Shown: in pieces, positions 1 through 8,341 of the stretch
Layout of the letters: each line of letters starts with the position of its first letter
Position numbering within the stretch: the stretch's first letter is position 1
Source: Lachnospiraceae bacterium
GTDB lineage: Bacteria; Bacillota; Clostridia; Lachnospirales; Lachnospiraceae
Reading direction: 5' to 3'
Assembly (NCBI GenBank): GCA_017405805.1
Contig: JAFQZU010000033.1
Span: 1 to 48,392 of the forward strand
Length of the DNA stretch: 48,392 nucleotides
The notes under the pieces: generated by a model
The model's input: the letters and a program-made list of their open reading frames with translations, nothing else
Database searches by the model: none
What the model was told of the DNA's origin: nothing
Made by a program: the position numbers and the translations under genes

Positions 1-401
1 GCGTCTACGAGACCCCCGGCGGAACCATCCTCATGGAGGCGCACCAGCAGCTGGAGGAGCTGATCCTCGACCGCGCCACCTATGAAGTCAAGGATGAGAT
101 CGGTCACAAGTTTGCCTCCCTTGTATATGAAGGCAAATGGTTCTCCCCTCTTCGCGAGGCGGAGCAGGCCTTTATCGAATCCACGCAGAAGTATGTGACC
201 GGCGAAGTCAAATTCGGCCTCTACAAGGGCAACATCATCAAGGCCGGCACCACTTCTCCCTACTCCCTGTACAGCGAGGAGCTGGCCTCCTTCACCACGG
301 GCGATCTGTACGACCACCACGACGCACAGGGCTTCATCACCCTCTTCGGCCTTCCCGAGAAGGTGCGCGCCACAAAGATGCAGAAGCTGGGACAGCTCTG
401 A
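1..401 (+). CDS. argG: Argininosuccinate synthase, C-terminal part (gene cut by window edge)
   Basis: The frame is open from base 3 and gives the last 133 residues of argininosuccinate synthase, which joins citrulline and aspartate with ATP in arginine synthesis in the cytoplasm. The visible part starts VYETPGGTIL and carries the family's C-terminal tetramerisation region: an EAHQQLEELILDR helix, then KFASLVYEGKWFSPLREA and the GEVKFGLYKGN strand pair typical of ArgG. The ATP-binding N-terminal half lies outside the window. It ends in TGA at 399-401, and no clear terminator follows before the next promoter. The identity rests on strong family resemblance along the whole visible stretch. No other arginine gene is in view, so operon membership cannot be judged. 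Confidence 0.93.
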   Translation, partial: VYETPGGTILMEAHQQLEELILDRATYEVKDEIGHKFASLVYEGKWFSPLREAEQAFIESTQKYVTGEVKFGLYKGNIIKAGTTSPYSLYSEELASFTTGDLYDHHDAQGFITLFGLPEKVRATKMQKLGQL

Positions 402-432
402 TACCGCCCCTCTATATTTGTTGCGGACAGTC

Positions 433-461
433 TTGATTCTCACACCCGAAACCGCTACAAT
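433..461 (+). promoter_or_regulatory. Sigma-A-type promoter before the DUF1294 gene
   Basis: TTGATT (433-438) and TACAAT (456-461) are separated by exactly 17 bases, and the first gene starts 44 bases downstream. It is the only good promoter seen before the closely packed DUF1294 - DUF5721 - pyrB - pyrI - ttcA run, so it may drive all five genes. Confidence 0.6.
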
Positions 462-505
462 GGGAAAAACAGACCGGTGGCAGCAGGTTTCAGCAAAGGG
501 ATCCG

Positions 506-799
506 ATGGGAGCAAGAGGATTTATCATTCTTTATTATATCGTCATGAACGTACTCGGCCTTACATCCATGGCCGCGGACAAGATCAGAGCTATGGAGCG
601 CAGATTCCGGATTCCGGAATCTGTGCTCCTTATTATTGCGCTGATCGGCGGAGCGGCCGGCTCCACTGCCGGTATGTACATCTTCCGCCACAAAAAGAGA
701 AAACCCCTTTTTGCGATCGGACTTCCGCTCATGGTATTACTTCATATTTTCCTGTGGGTCCTTCTACTCGTCACTTCCTCTGCCGTAGTCTTTTTATGA
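506..799 (+). CDS. DUF1294 family small membrane protein
   Basis: A 97-residue protein with three hydrophobic segments (about residues 5-22, 39-58 and 70-95). It has the DUF1294 pattern: a D-K-x-x-A segment after the first helix (AADKIRA), RIPE, a Gly-rich GGAAGSTAGMY stretch and a conserved RHKKRKPLF motif near position 62. Function is unknown; members are short inner-membrane proteins, sometimes fused to cold-shock domains, but no such domain is present here. AAAGGGATCCG before the ATG is a usable ribosome site. The stop at 797-799 lies 15 bases before the next start, so the two genes are probably co-transcribed. Confidence 0.82.
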   Translation: MGARGFIILYYIVMNVLGLTSMAADKIRAMERRFRIPESVLLIIALIGGAAGSTAGMYIFRHKKRKPLFAIGLPLMVLLHIFLWVLLLVTSSAVVFL

Positions 800-814
800 A
801 TGTCAGGAGCAGCT

Positions 815-1321
815 ATGAGAGCATTTCAGATCCGGGAGACCGGCAGCTTTATGTCCGGCCTTCTGTCCGGCGACCTGTTTGACGCCTTCCTGCTTGAGGA
901 GGCTTCCCTGCACACGGCGGTGCACTGGCAGACGGACGGCCGCGTCAACCGGGACTTCTATGACAGTGAAACGTGGAACGATCCCGCTCAGCGCCCGTAT
1001 GAGCTGGCGCAGTGGAAGCAGGTGCGGCCGTATTTTCGCGAGCTGATCAAGGGGACGAGAGCCCCCTCCTCCTTCCGCTTCGTCCTGCACCTGAAACCCG
1101 AAACGATGACCGCCCTGCTCTCCCGGGCAGGCCTCTCCGGTCTTTCGGACAGCATCGCAGCGCTGGTGTTGACGATCCGCTACGACGGAAAACAGGTGTC
1201 CCTGGTCACCGGCGTCGGAATGAAGACCTTCACGATGGACAGGAGCGCGGACAAAATGTGGGACGACGCCATGCAGCGTTTTCTGGTCCGCGCCGACATT
1301 GCCTTTGATCCCCTTACATAG
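815..1321 (+). CDS. DUF5721 family protein (function unknown)
   Basis: A soluble protein of 168 residues that looks like the DUF5721 family found in Lachnospiraceae beside housekeeping genes. It begins MRAFQIRETGSFMSGLL and has a central LAQWKQVRPYFRELIKGTRAPSSFRFVLHL segment and a C-terminal KMWDDAMQRFL helix. No catalytic motif or membrane segment is visible. An in-frame ATG lies at 800, but the AGGAGC at 804-809 sits correctly only for the ATG at 815, which is therefore chosen. The gene lies between DUF1294 and pyrB with short gaps. The family assignment is from resemblance only. Confidence 0.7.
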   Translation: MRAFQIRETGSFMSGLLSGDLFDAFLLEEASLHTAVHWQTDGRVNRDFYDSETWNDPAQRPYELAQWKQVRPYFRELIKGTRAPSSFRFVLHLKPETMTALLSRAGLSGLSDSIAALVLTIRYDGKQVSLVTGVGMKTFTMDRSADKMWDDAMQRFLVRADIAFDPLT

Positions 1322-1357
1322 TACGTGCGCCAGCACAATATTCGAAAGGAGCAACGC

Positions 1358-2281
1358 ATGCGCCATTTACTATCCCCCCTCGATTTTTCCGTGCAGGAGC
1401 TCGAGGATCTCTTTGACCTCGCGGCCGACATCGAGAAAAACCCCGGCAAATACGCACACGCCTGCGACGGCTTAAAGATCGCCACGCTCTTCTATGAGCC
1501 GAGCACCCGCACCAGGCTCAGCTTTGAGGCGGCCATGATGAATCTGGGCGGCAAGGCACTGGGCTTTGCCAGCGCGGACAGTTCCTCCGCCGCAAAGGGC
1601 GAGAGCGTCGCGGATACCATTCGCGTCATATCCTGTTTTGCCGATATCGCGGCCATACGGCACAGCAAGGAAGGCGCTGCCCTTGTGGCCTCCCGCTTCT
1701 CCTCCATCCCGGTCATCAACGCCGGGGACGGCGGACACGAGCATCCCACCCAGACCCTTCTGGACATGATGACGATCCGCACATTGAAGGGGCGTCTTGA
1801 CCACTTTACCATCGGCATCTGCGGCGACCTCAAATTCGGCCGCACCGTGCACTCCCTGGTCAACGCCATGTCCCGCTACGAGGGCGTTCACTTTGTCTTC
1901 ATCTCCCCGCCGGAGCTGCGCGTCCCGGATTACATCACGGAGATGCTCGACGAGAAGGGACTCTCCTATGAAGAAAAGATCAGTCTCGACGAGGCCATCT
2001 CCGGGCTCGACCTTCTGTATATGACCCGCGTGCAGAGAGAGCGCTTCTTCAACGAAGAGGATTACGTGCGCCTGAAGAATTTCTACGTCCTGACGCCCAA
2101 GCTTATGAGCATGGCCAAGGAAGACATGTACGTCCTCCATCCCCTGCCCCGCGTCAACGAGATCTCCGTCGAGATCGACAAGGATCCGCGGGCCGCGTAT
2201 TTCAGGCAGGTGCAGTACGGCGTGTACGTGCGCATGGCCCTGATCCTGACCCTTTTGGGAATCGACGTGGATTCCCTCTGA
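1358..2281 (+). CDS. pyrB: Aspartate carbamoyltransferase, catalytic chain
   Basis: Catalyses carbamoyl phosphate + aspartate to N-carbamoylaspartate, the committed step of pyrimidine synthesis. The 307 residues include the carbamoyl-phosphate motif STRTR (49-53), the active-site loop lysine in SAAKGES (K80), HPTQTLLDM (from H129), the TRVQRERF segment and HPLPRVNEI near the C-terminus. The frame extends upstream to a GTG at 1325, but AAAGGAG (1345-1351) fits the ATG at 1358, and the protein from there has normal length. pyrI, the regulatory chain, follows after 41 bases, so a class B holoenzyme (allosteric, catalytic plus regulatory chains) is expected. No PyrR-type attenuator was seen in the 36-base gap before it. 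Confidence 0.97.
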   Translation: MRHLLSPLDFSVQELEDLFDLAADIEKNPGKYAHACDGLKIATLFYEPSTRTRLSFEAAMMNLGGKALGFASADSSSAAKGESVADTIRVISCFADIAAIRHSKEGAALVASRFSSIPVINAGDGGHEHPTQTLLDMMTIRTLKGRLDHFTIGICGDLKFGRTVHSLVNAMSRYEGVHFVFISPPELRVPDYITEMLDEKGLSYEEKISLDEAISGLDLLYMTRVQRERFFNEEDYVRLKNFYVLTPKLMSMAKEDMYVLHPLPRVNEISVEIDKDPRAAYFRQVQYGVYVRMALILTLLGIDVDSL

Positions 2282-2322
2282 ACCGGCTGTCCCTTTGATA
2301 TTATCCAACAGGAGGAAACCGT

Positions 2323-2772
2323 ATGCTTAACGTCGGCAAAATTGAAGAAGGCATCGTCCTGGATCACATCGAGGCCGGGAAAGCCATGCTGATCTATCAC
2401 TATCTGAAACTGGACCGCACGGAGTATCCCGTGGCGATCATCAAGAACGCCCGCTCCGAGGCCATGACCCGCAAGGATATCCTCAAGGTGGAATGCGACC
2501 CGGACAGCCTCAACCTGGACGTGATCGCCTTCATGGCGCCTTCGGTCACCGTCAATGTCATTAAGGGGGGCGAGATCGTCGAGAAGAGGCAGCTCCATCT
2601 GCCCGAGGAGATCACCGGGGTCCTCAAGTGCCACAATCCCCGCTGCATCACTTCCATCGAACAGGAACTGCCGCATATTTTTTATCTGTCCGACCACACG
2701 AGGCAGATCTACCGCTGCCGCTACTGTGAGGAGCGCTACACGGCAGGCGTATTGGAGAAACGTTACAGATGA
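2323..2772 (+). CDS. pyrI: Aspartate carbamoyltransferase, regulatory chain
   Basis: A 149-residue regulatory subunit that binds nucleotide effectors and links PyrB trimers. The N-terminal allosteric domain starts MLNVGKIEEGIVLDHI. The C-terminal zinc domain keeps all four ligands, C103 and C108 (CHNPRC) and C132 and C135 (CRYC). A strong CAGGAGG lies eight bases before the ATG. The stop codon TGA overlaps the next start as ATGA (2769-2772), which implies translational coupling with the TtcA-like gene. Length and motifs match the PyrI family. Confidence 0.96.
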   Translation: MLNVGKIEEGIVLDHIEAGKAMLIYHYLKLDRTEYPVAIIKNARSEAMTRKDILKVECDPDSLNLDVIAFMAPSVTVNVIKGGEIVEKRQLHLPEEITGVLKCHNPRCITSIEQELPHIFYLSDHTRQIYRCRYCEERYTAGVLEKRYR

Positions 2773-3632
2773 GCATCCGCCCCGAACAGGAAGAAGTCCT
2801 TATGAGGACACAGCGGGAGGAGATCGAGAAAAGCCTGCGCAAGAAGTTCAAGCACGACCTGGAGGGCCGCTTCGAAAAGGCGGTCGTGCGGTATGAACTG
2901 GTGGAGGAGGGAGACCGGATCGCCGTCTGCATTTCGGGCGGCAAGGATTCCATGCTGATGGCAAAGCTCTTCCAGGAGCTCAAGCGCCACAACAAGTTTC
3001 CCTTCGAGCTTGTCTTCGTGTGCATGGATCCCGGCTATCTTCCCCGAAACCGCGAGCTGATCGAGTACAACGCCAGGCTTCTCGGGATCCCGCTCCGGTT
3101 TTTTGAGACGCCGATTTTTGACGCGGTATACACTATCGAAAAATCGCCCTGCTACCTGTGCGCCCGCATGCGCAGAGGTTATCTGTACCGAAAGGCACAG
3201 GAGCTTGGCTGCAATAAGATCGCGCTGGGGCACCACTATGACGACGTGATCGAGACGATCCTGATGGGAATGCTCTACTCAGGGCAGTTCCAGGCCATGC
3301 TGCCCAAGCTGCGGAGCACGAATTTTGAAGGGATGGAGCTGATCCGCCCCATGTATCTGATCAGAGAAGAGGACATCAAGCGCTGGCGGGACGCCTCCGA
3401 CCTGCGCTTTCTGCAGTGTGCCTGCCGGTTCACGGAGGCCTGCGCCGCGCAGGATGAGGGGAGCGCTTCCCTGTCCAAGAGACAGGAGACAAAGGAACTG
3501 ATCGCCGCCCTGAAGAAGACCAACCCGCAGGTGGACAAGAACCTCTTCCGCAGCACGGAAAACGTGGTCCTCAACAAAGTGCTGGGCTACAAGCTGCACG
3601 GCGAGCGGCATTCCTTCCTGGAGGACTACTGA
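2769..3632 (+). CDS. TtcA/TilS-type PP-loop tRNA-thiolation ATPase
   Basis: A 287-residue member of the TtcA group of PP-loop ATPases. In the family these adenylate a tRNA cytidine or uridine and add sulfur using an iron-sulfur cluster. The PP-loop SGGKDS lies at 56-61. A Cys pair CYLC (C128, C131) and a later Cys in the FLQCACRFTEAC segment could hold the cluster, as in TtcA. GHHYDDVIETILMGM is the second conserved nucleotide-site motif. Its start overlaps the pyrI stop by four bases; a second ATG at residue 12 is possible, but coupling favours the first. The last seven bases overlap the end of maf on the other strand. The exact tRNA position modified cannot be told from sequence. Confidence 0.85.
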   Translation: MSIRPEQEEVLMRTQREEIEKSLRKKFKHDLEGRFEKAVVRYELVEEGDRIAVCISGGKDSMLMAKLFQELKRHNKFPFELVFVCMDPGYLPRNRELIEYNARLLGIPLRFFETPIFDAVYTIEKSPCYLCARMRRGYLYRKAQELGCNKIALGHHYDDVIETILMGMLYSGQFQAMLPKLRSTNFEGMELIRPMYLIREEDIKRWRDASDLRFLQCACRFTEACAAQDEGSASLSKRQETKELIAALKKTNPQVDKNLFRSTENVVLNKVLGYKLHGERHSFLEDY

Positions 3633-4243
3633 AGCCCCTCTTCCCTGACGAAAAGGTTCAGCTCTCTCCGAAGCCGCGCGATGGGAAGGCCCACCACATT
3701 GTAATAACAGCCGTGGATCCCGCGTATGAACACGCCAAAACTTCCCTGGATCCCGTACGCGCCGGCCTTGTCGTAGGGCTCGGGCGTCGCGATATACGCC
3801 TCGATCTCCTCTTTGGACATGTCGTAAACATCCACATCCGTACACTCATGGAAGGTGCGGGTGTGGATGTTTTTGTCCCGGTCGACAAACAGAAACGTCA
3901 CGCCCGTGTAGACCTGGTGACGCTCGCCCTGTATAAGATCGATCATGCGGAATGCCTCCTCCCGGTCGGCGGGCTTGCCCAGGATCCTGTGCTCCGCCGC
4001 GACAACCGTGTCCGCCCCGATGATCACGGTCTCTCCGGGGATCATTTCGACGCTGTCCCCGCCCAGAAGTTCATCCGCCACCTGCCGTGCCTTCTGCAGG
4101 GAGAGTTCCTCCACCACTTCCGCGGGATGCGTACTGGTGATCACTTCCTCGCCCTTTGCGGGATGTACCGTAAAAGTGAAGCCGGCCTGCGCGAGCAGTT
4201 CTCTCCTTCTGGGAGACGCGGAGCCAAGTATCAGTCTGATCAT
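3626..4243 (-). CDS. maf: Maf-like nucleoside triphosphate pyrophosphatase
   Basis: A 205-residue Maf family protein, a house-cleaning pyrophosphatase for dTTP/UTP or modified nucleotides that has also been linked to septum control. It opens MIRLILGSASPRRRELL with the signature ASPRR, followed by VIIGADTVVA and the GKPADREEAFRMI segment of the active site. The open frame extends 41 codons upstream, but TGAGG six bases before the ATG at 4243 supports the start used here. It converges on the TtcA-like gene with a seven-base overlap of coding ends, so neither gene has its own spacer terminator. There is no mreB/minC neighbour, unlike many Maf loci. Confidence 0.93.
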   Translation of the reverse strand: MIRLILGSASPRRRELLAQAGFTFTVHPAKGEEVITSTHPAEVVEELSLQKARQVADELLGGDSVEMIPGETVIIGADTVVAAEHRILGKPADREEAFRMIDLIQGERHQVYTGVTFLFVDRDKNIHTRTFHECTDVDVYDMSKEEIEAYIATPEPYDKAGAYGIQGSFGVFIRGIHGCYYNVVGLPIARLRRELNLFVREEGLQ

Positions 4244-4292
4244 AGTAGTCCTCATTTCCTGAAAATATTTGTTCCTGCAGCTACAAGACCGT

Positions 4293-4301
4293 ATTGTAGC
4301 A
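4293..4301 (-). promoter_or_regulatory. Probable extended -10 promoter of maf
   Basis: Read on the minus strand, TGCTACAAT is an extended -10 element (TG, one base, TACAAT) about 50 bases before the maf start. The -35 region at 17-base spacing is weak. Confidence 0.4.
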
Positions 4302-4346
4302 CGAAACCGCCGGCTTGGACACACCGGATCTCTCATCGGGACGCAC

Positions 4347-4390
4347 AAAAAACAGACTGTCCGCACACCGGGGAAAGTGTGCGGACAGTC
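4347..4390 (-). terminator. Rho-independent terminator of the hsp20 gene
   Basis: A perfect 14-bp stem (4355-4368 with 4377-4390), arm GACTGTCCGCACAC, with an eight-base loop. On the minus strand it is followed by six T residues (A-run 4347-4352). It lies 41 bases past the hsp20 stop. Confidence 0.85.
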
Positions 4391-4431
4391 CGTTTCTTAG
4401 CGCGCGAATGGTTGTGACAGGTATCAAACCT

Positions 4432-4878
4432 TTATTTGATCTCGATGGTCTTGACTTCCTTCTCGGGAAGCGCGTCCCTCTTGGGGAAGACCACCTCAAG
4501 AATGCCGTTCTTGTAGGATGCACTGATGTCTTCCGGCATCACGTTGGCAACCCTGAAGCTTCTGCTGTAAGCGCTGGTGTGGCGCTCCCTGCGGATGTAC
4601 TTGGTCTCCTTGTCCTCCTCATTCTTCTCCTCGTTGTGAGAAGCGGAAATGGTCAGGATGTTGTCTTTGAGATCGACGTGGATGTCTTCCTTGGCAAAGC
4701 CCGGGAGCTCAGCCTGCAGTACATAATTGCCGTCGCGCTCGATCACATCCGTCGAGAAACCTGCGAAACGCTTCTCCAGGCCGCTGTTGTCCCAGAACGC
4801 CGGGAACATGCTGTCGAACTCCTCGAAGGGATCTCTCCAGAAATTGTTGTTTCTCGTGAAGATTGCAGGTGTAAACAT
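4432..4878 (-). CDS. Small heat-shock protein, Hsp20/alpha-crystallin family
   Basis: A 148-residue cytoplasmic holdase chaperone. The N-terminal arm MFTPAIFTRNNNFWRDPFEEFDSMF precedes the alpha-crystallin domain (about 38-135), which holds GNYVLQAELPGFAKEDIHVDLKDNILTI-type strands. The C-terminal A-x-x-x-NGILEVVFPK motif and a VKTIEIK tail complete the family pattern. The open frame continues 44 codons upstream through the promoter, so the ATG at 4878, preceded by GGAGGAAAG, is the real start. It is a single-gene unit with its own promoter, operator-like palindrome and terminator. No CIRCE or CtsR box is present. Confidence 0.95.
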   Translation of the reverse strand: MFTPAIFTRNNNFWRDPFEEFDSMFPAFWDNSGLEKRFAGFSTDVIERDGNYVLQAELPGFAKEDIHVDLKDNILTISASHNEEKNEEDKETKYIRRERHTSAYSRSFRVANVMPEDISASYKNGILEVVFPKRDALPEKEVKTIEIK

Positions 4879-4959
4879 ATGTCTTTCCTCCTTCTGTGAT
4901 GGAATTATATTTTGGTTTGGGAGAAGGGATCTTTTTGTATCCCTTGTTCTCTTTACAGT

Positions 4960-4992
4960 ATTTGTTATATCACTTATATAACAAATAGTCAA
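4960..4992 (-). promoter_or_regulatory. hsp20 promoter with perfect 11-bp inverted repeat (operator candidate)
   Basis: On the minus strand TTGACT (4987-4992) and TATAAC (4964-4969) are 17 bases apart. A perfect palindrome, ATTTGTTATAT - 5 bases - ATATAACAAAT (4960-4970 and 4976-4986), fills the spacer and covers the -10. A bound dimer would block RNA polymerase, so repression is the likely mode. The binding protein is unknown. Confidence 0.75.
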
Positions 4993-5040
4993 CATACAAT
5001 TTCTAAACAATTTATAAACTGCAGCGTTTTTAGGGCTGCA

Positions 5041-5073
5041 TATAAAAAGGGTGGAGTGTTATTTCACTCCACC
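5041..5073 (-). terminator. Terminator of the PBP/ABC operon
   Basis: A perfect 9-bp stem, GGTGGAGTG (5050-5058) with CACTCCACC (5065-5073), and a six-base loop. It is followed on the minus strand by a T-run (A-run 5045-5049). The stop codon of the permease (5064-5066) lies inside the hairpin. Confidence 0.8.
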
Positions 5074-7643
5074 GATTTAAGCGATTCCACCATATCGATC
5101 TTCTGAATGGAAAAGAAAGAGAAGAAGTTGACAGAAAGCGAAAAGACCGCCGTGAGCAGGACCGCGTACAGATAGCTTCTTACGTGCAGCCCTCTCCCGA
5201 AGATCAGATAGTCCACTTCGATCGTGCCGATCAGCCACCGGTGCAGGCCCTTTCCCGCAGCCATGCCGATCAGTGCCCCGATCAGCGTCAGGATGATATT
5301 CTCCCTGTACACATAGGAAGCCGTCTCCATGTCGTAGAATCCCAGCACCTTCAGGGTGGCCAGTTCCCGGATCCGCTCCGTGACATTGATGTTTGTCAGA
5401 TTAAAGAGCACGAGGAAGGCCAGCATGGCCGCCGCGCCGATGATGATGAGCACGACGGCGTCCAGGCTCCGCATGCTGTCCTCGAAGCGCTGCCGCAGCT
5501 CGTCGATCCTGCTGTATGTCAGGACGCCCCTGATCGAAGTGATCCTTTCGGCGGCTTTTCCGCTGTCGGCGCCCTCCCGCAGACGCAAGAGGAGCGTGTT
5601 GTCGGATGACCGCTCTCCGAACACGGTCTTGTACATGCCGGCCGTCATGAAGACCTGATGGTTTACGTAGTTTTCCGCCACGTCGCCGACTCTGACCGGA
5701 TGCTCCTCCTCCCTGGCGTCTACCAGCATGATCGTGTCGCCGGGCTGAACATGCAGGAGTTCGCTCATCTTTTCGTCGATGATTATGCTGTCCTGTGCGG
5801 GTCTCAGTTCCGGGGGAGGCTCTATTTTTCTGTAGCGGAGCGTGCCCCCGGACCGCGGATACAGATGGATGTACTGCCCGGTCTTCTCCCAGTCGGAGGA
5901 GACCGTCAGAGATACGTTGTCCAGCGTTCCCTCGCTGTTTCTGACGCTGAGGGTCCCCAGATAGCAGCCCGCAAAGGATTCCACGTCCGGATCCTCCTCG
6001 AGTTCCTTTTCCAGGAAGATCCGCTCCGACTGCGTCAGGTCCTCACTGATGGACACGTCGGCATTGTAGACCATAAGATCGTCGAACTGCCAGCGCAGCA
6101 CGTCAAAAATCGAATCCCGCAGACCAAATCCGGTCACCAGAAGCGCCGTGCATCCGGCAATGCCCGCGATCGTCATCCAGAAACGTTTCTTGTAGCGAAA
6201 CAGGTTTCTGGCGCTTACCTTCTGGATAAAGGAAAGCCTCTTCCATATAGGAGCGATCCGTTCCAGCAGGATCCTTTTGCCGGGACGCGGCGCGCGCGGG
6301 CGAAGCAGGACAGCCGGATTGGACCGCAGGGTCGTGTAGCAGGCCGCCAGGGCCGCGCCCGCTGTCGCAAGGACCGCGAAACCGAGCGAATAGAGGGCCA
6401 CCGGGAGCGAGATCGTCCACTTGAGGGGCGGCAGGAGGTACAGGATGCCCCACTCGTAATAGATGAGGGACGGCAATGCCGCACATCCGATGAGGAGCCC
6501 GGCTCCGCCTCCCAGGAGGCTCGAACCCAGCGAGTAGCCCAGATATTTGACGGAGACCGCCGCATCGGAAAACCCCAGCGCCTTGAGCGAGCCGATCTCC
6601 GAGCGGTGCTCCTCTACCATTCGCGTCATGGATGTGAGGGAGCTCAGCGCCGCCACGAGGAAAAAGACCAGCGGAAAGACATCCGCCAGATTGCTCATGC
6701 GCTCCGCGTCGGAGGAAAACTCCACATAACTGCGGATGCTCTCTCTGCTCAGCAGATACCACTTGCCGGACGGAATATCGACGGCGGACAGATCGCCCGT
6801 GATCATCTGGGTGAGCATATCCGTCAGACTCGTCTCCCGCAGGATCTGGTCGTGCCTGTGTGACGCGCGCTCTTTGGCGAGGGGCTTCAGCCGCTCTATA
6901 AACGCATCCACGCGCTCCGTATAAGCATCATCCAGGTAGCAGTTGTACTGCGAAAGCCCCTCCAGCTCGAGATAGATGGAGGAATAATAATCCTGCGTAA
7001 AGCACGCCCCGGGAATCGCCACAAACCCCGTGACGGAACCACTCCCCACCTCCGAGTTTCCCCTCGTGCGCGAGATGTAGAGCGGGCTGTGGACCATCCC
7101 CACGATCGTAAACGTGTGCTGCCTGAGCAGATCCTGTCCCGTGGAGCTCTCGTAGGATTCGCTCGTGTCCACCGTTATGGTGTCCCCGATCTTCAGGTCC
7201 AGGGCTTCCAGCACTTTCTCCTCCGTGACGCACTCCGAATCCTTCTCCGGCATCCTTCCCTCCTGCAAATCCAGAAGATTAAGGGTCTGCGGCAGGGAGA
7301 ATACCGTGACGGTCTCTTCTCCCGCCAGCGCATCAAAAGAAAAGCTCCCTTCGGCCGCCTGCACGCCCTCCACTTTCTGGAGCGCCTGCAGGTCGTCCTC
7401 CGTGAGCCCGAGACTTGACACCACTCTGATGTCCATAAAACGAAGCCTGTCGTAATACAGGTCCACCGTCCGCTGCATATCCGGCGCCGTCATGCGCAGT
7501 CCCGAAAGAAAGCCTACCGCCAGAAAACTCATGACGAACAGGGACATAAATCGCTTGAAGGTGCGGCGCACCTCACGCAGCATATCGGTGAGAAGCCTGT
7601 TCGGACGTCCCGTGACGGCTCCGCCTGCGGCTCCTCTTACCAT
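5064..7643 (-). CDS. ABC transporter permease, FtsX/MacB type
   Basis: An 859-residue membrane subunit of a MacB/LolCE-like exporter. A short N-terminal cytoplasmic stretch leads into TM1 (about 33-50), then a large extracellular domain, a three-helix FtsX domain with the cytoplasmic EEHRSEIGSLKALGFSDAAV loop, and a second extracellular domain. A second FtsX domain near the C-terminus has the matching TERIRELATLKVLGFYD loop. Its ATG overlaps the ATPase stop by seven bases (7637-7643), with GAGGAGAT as ribosome site inside the ATPase gene, so the two are translationally coupled. Substrate is unknown; such systems export peptides or lipids or transmit force across the membrane. Co-transcription with a PBP suggests a cell-envelope role (inference). 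Confidence 0.9.
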   Translation of the reverse strand: MVRGAAGGAVTGRPNRLLTDMLREVRRTFKRFMSLFVMSFLAVGFLSGLRMTAPDMQRTVDLYYDRLRFMDIRVVSSLGLTEDDLQALQKVEGVQAAEGSFSFDALAGEETVTVFSLPQTLNLLDLQEGRMPEKDSECVTEEKVLEALDLKIGDTITVDTSESYESSTGQDLLRQHTFTIVGMVHSPLYISRTRGNSEVGSGSVTGFVAIPGACFTQDYYSSIYLELEGLSQYNCYLDDAYTERVDAFIERLKPLAKERASHRHDQILRETSLTDMLTQMITGDLSAVDIPSGKWYLLSRESIRSYVEFSSDAERMSNLADVFPLVFFLVAALSSLTSMTRMVEEHRSEIGSLKALGFSDAAVSVKYLGYSLGSSLLGGGAGLLIGCAALPSLIYYEWGILYLLPPLKWTISLPVALYSLGFAVLATAGAALAACYTTLRSNPAVLLRPRAPRPGKRILLERIAPIWKRLSFIQKVSARNLFRYKKRFWMTIAGIAGCTALLVTGFGLRDSIFDVLRWQFDDLMVYNADVSISEDLTQSERIFLEKELEEDPDVESFAGCYLGTLSVRNSEGTLDNVSLTVSSDWEKTGQYIHLYPRSGGTLRYRKIEPPPELRPAQDSIIIDEKMSELLHVQPGDTIMLVDAREEEHPVRVGDVAENYVNHQVFMTAGMYKTVFGERSSDNTLLLRLREGADSGKAAERITSIRGVLTYSRIDELRQRFEDSMRSLDAVVLIIIGAAAMLAFLVLFNLTNINVTERIRELATLKVLGFYDMETASYVYRENIILTLIGALIGMAAGKGLHRWLIGTIEVDYLIFGRGLHVRSYLYAVLLTAVFSLSVNFFSFFSIQKIDMVESLKSVE

Positions 7644-8341
7644 TCGATCTCCTCTACGGGAACTGGATTTGCATTTTGCTCGACGCCTGCCGCCTTCCCG
7701 TTGCGGATATGGATCACGCGGTCCGCCATGGGCGTAAGCGCGAGGTTGTGGGTGATCACAATGACTGTCATCCCTCTCTTTCTGCACATATCCCACAAGA
7801 GGGAAAGGATCTGCTTGCCCGTTATATAATCGAGCGCCCCCGTGGGTTCGTCGCACAAGAGCAGGGCGGGATTTTTGGCGATGGCGCGCGCAATGGCAAT
7901 GCGCTGCTGTTCCCCTCCCGACAGCTGTCCGGGGAAATTGTTCATTCTGTCAGCCAGTCCCACGTCCGCGACTGTCTGCGCGGCATCCAGGGGATCCCTG
8001 CAGATCTGCGCGGCCAGTTCCACGTTCTCGATCGCCGTCAGGTTCTGCACCAGATTGTAGAACTGGAAGACAAAGCCGATCTCTTCTCTTCTGTACCGCG
8101 TGAGCTGACGCCTGTCATAGCGGCTGATCTCCCGCCCGTTTACGATGATCGTTCCCGAGGTGCATGCGTCCATACCCCCGAGCATATTCAGGATCGTCGT
8201 CTTGCCGGCGCCGCTGGGGCCGACGATCACGACGAATTCTCCCTTCGCGATGGTGAAGGAGGCGCCGTCTACGGCGCGTATCTTCACTTCTCCCATGGAG
8301 TATTCTTTCGTGACATTGTCAAAAGTTATAAATTCACTCAT
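7637..8341 (-). CDS. ABC transporter ATP-binding protein, MacB/LolD type
   Basis: A 234-residue ATPase subunit. Walker A is GPSGAGKTT (41-49), the Q-loop falls in [18 protein letters not shown], the signature is [14 protein letters not shown] (from 140), and Walker B is [12 protein letters not shown] (160-171), followed by the H-loop VITHN. These are typical of the MacB/LolD/FtsE group that pairs with FtsX-type permeases, and such a permease follows with a seven-base overlap. Its ATG overlaps the stop of the upstream penicillin-binding protein as ATGA (8338-8341), an unusual and tight link between a peptidoglycan synthase and an ABC exporter. Confidence 0.93.
   Translation of the reverse strand: MSEFITFDNVTKEYSMGEVKIRAVDGASFTIAKGEFVVIVGPSGAGKTTILNMLGGMDACTSGTIIVNGREISRYDRRQLTRYRREEIGFVFQFYNLVQNLTAIENVELAAQICRDPLDAAQTVADVGLADRMNNFPGQLSGGEQQRIAIARAIAKNPALLLCDEPTGALDYITGKQILSLLWDMCRKRGMTVIVITHNLALTPMADRVIHIRNGKAAGVEQNANPVPVEEIEW

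Noticed and set aside
423-432. GCGGACAGTC shared with the arm of the hsp20 terminator at 4381-4390
   Set aside because: A ten-base match without hairpin partner or extended similarity; likely chance.
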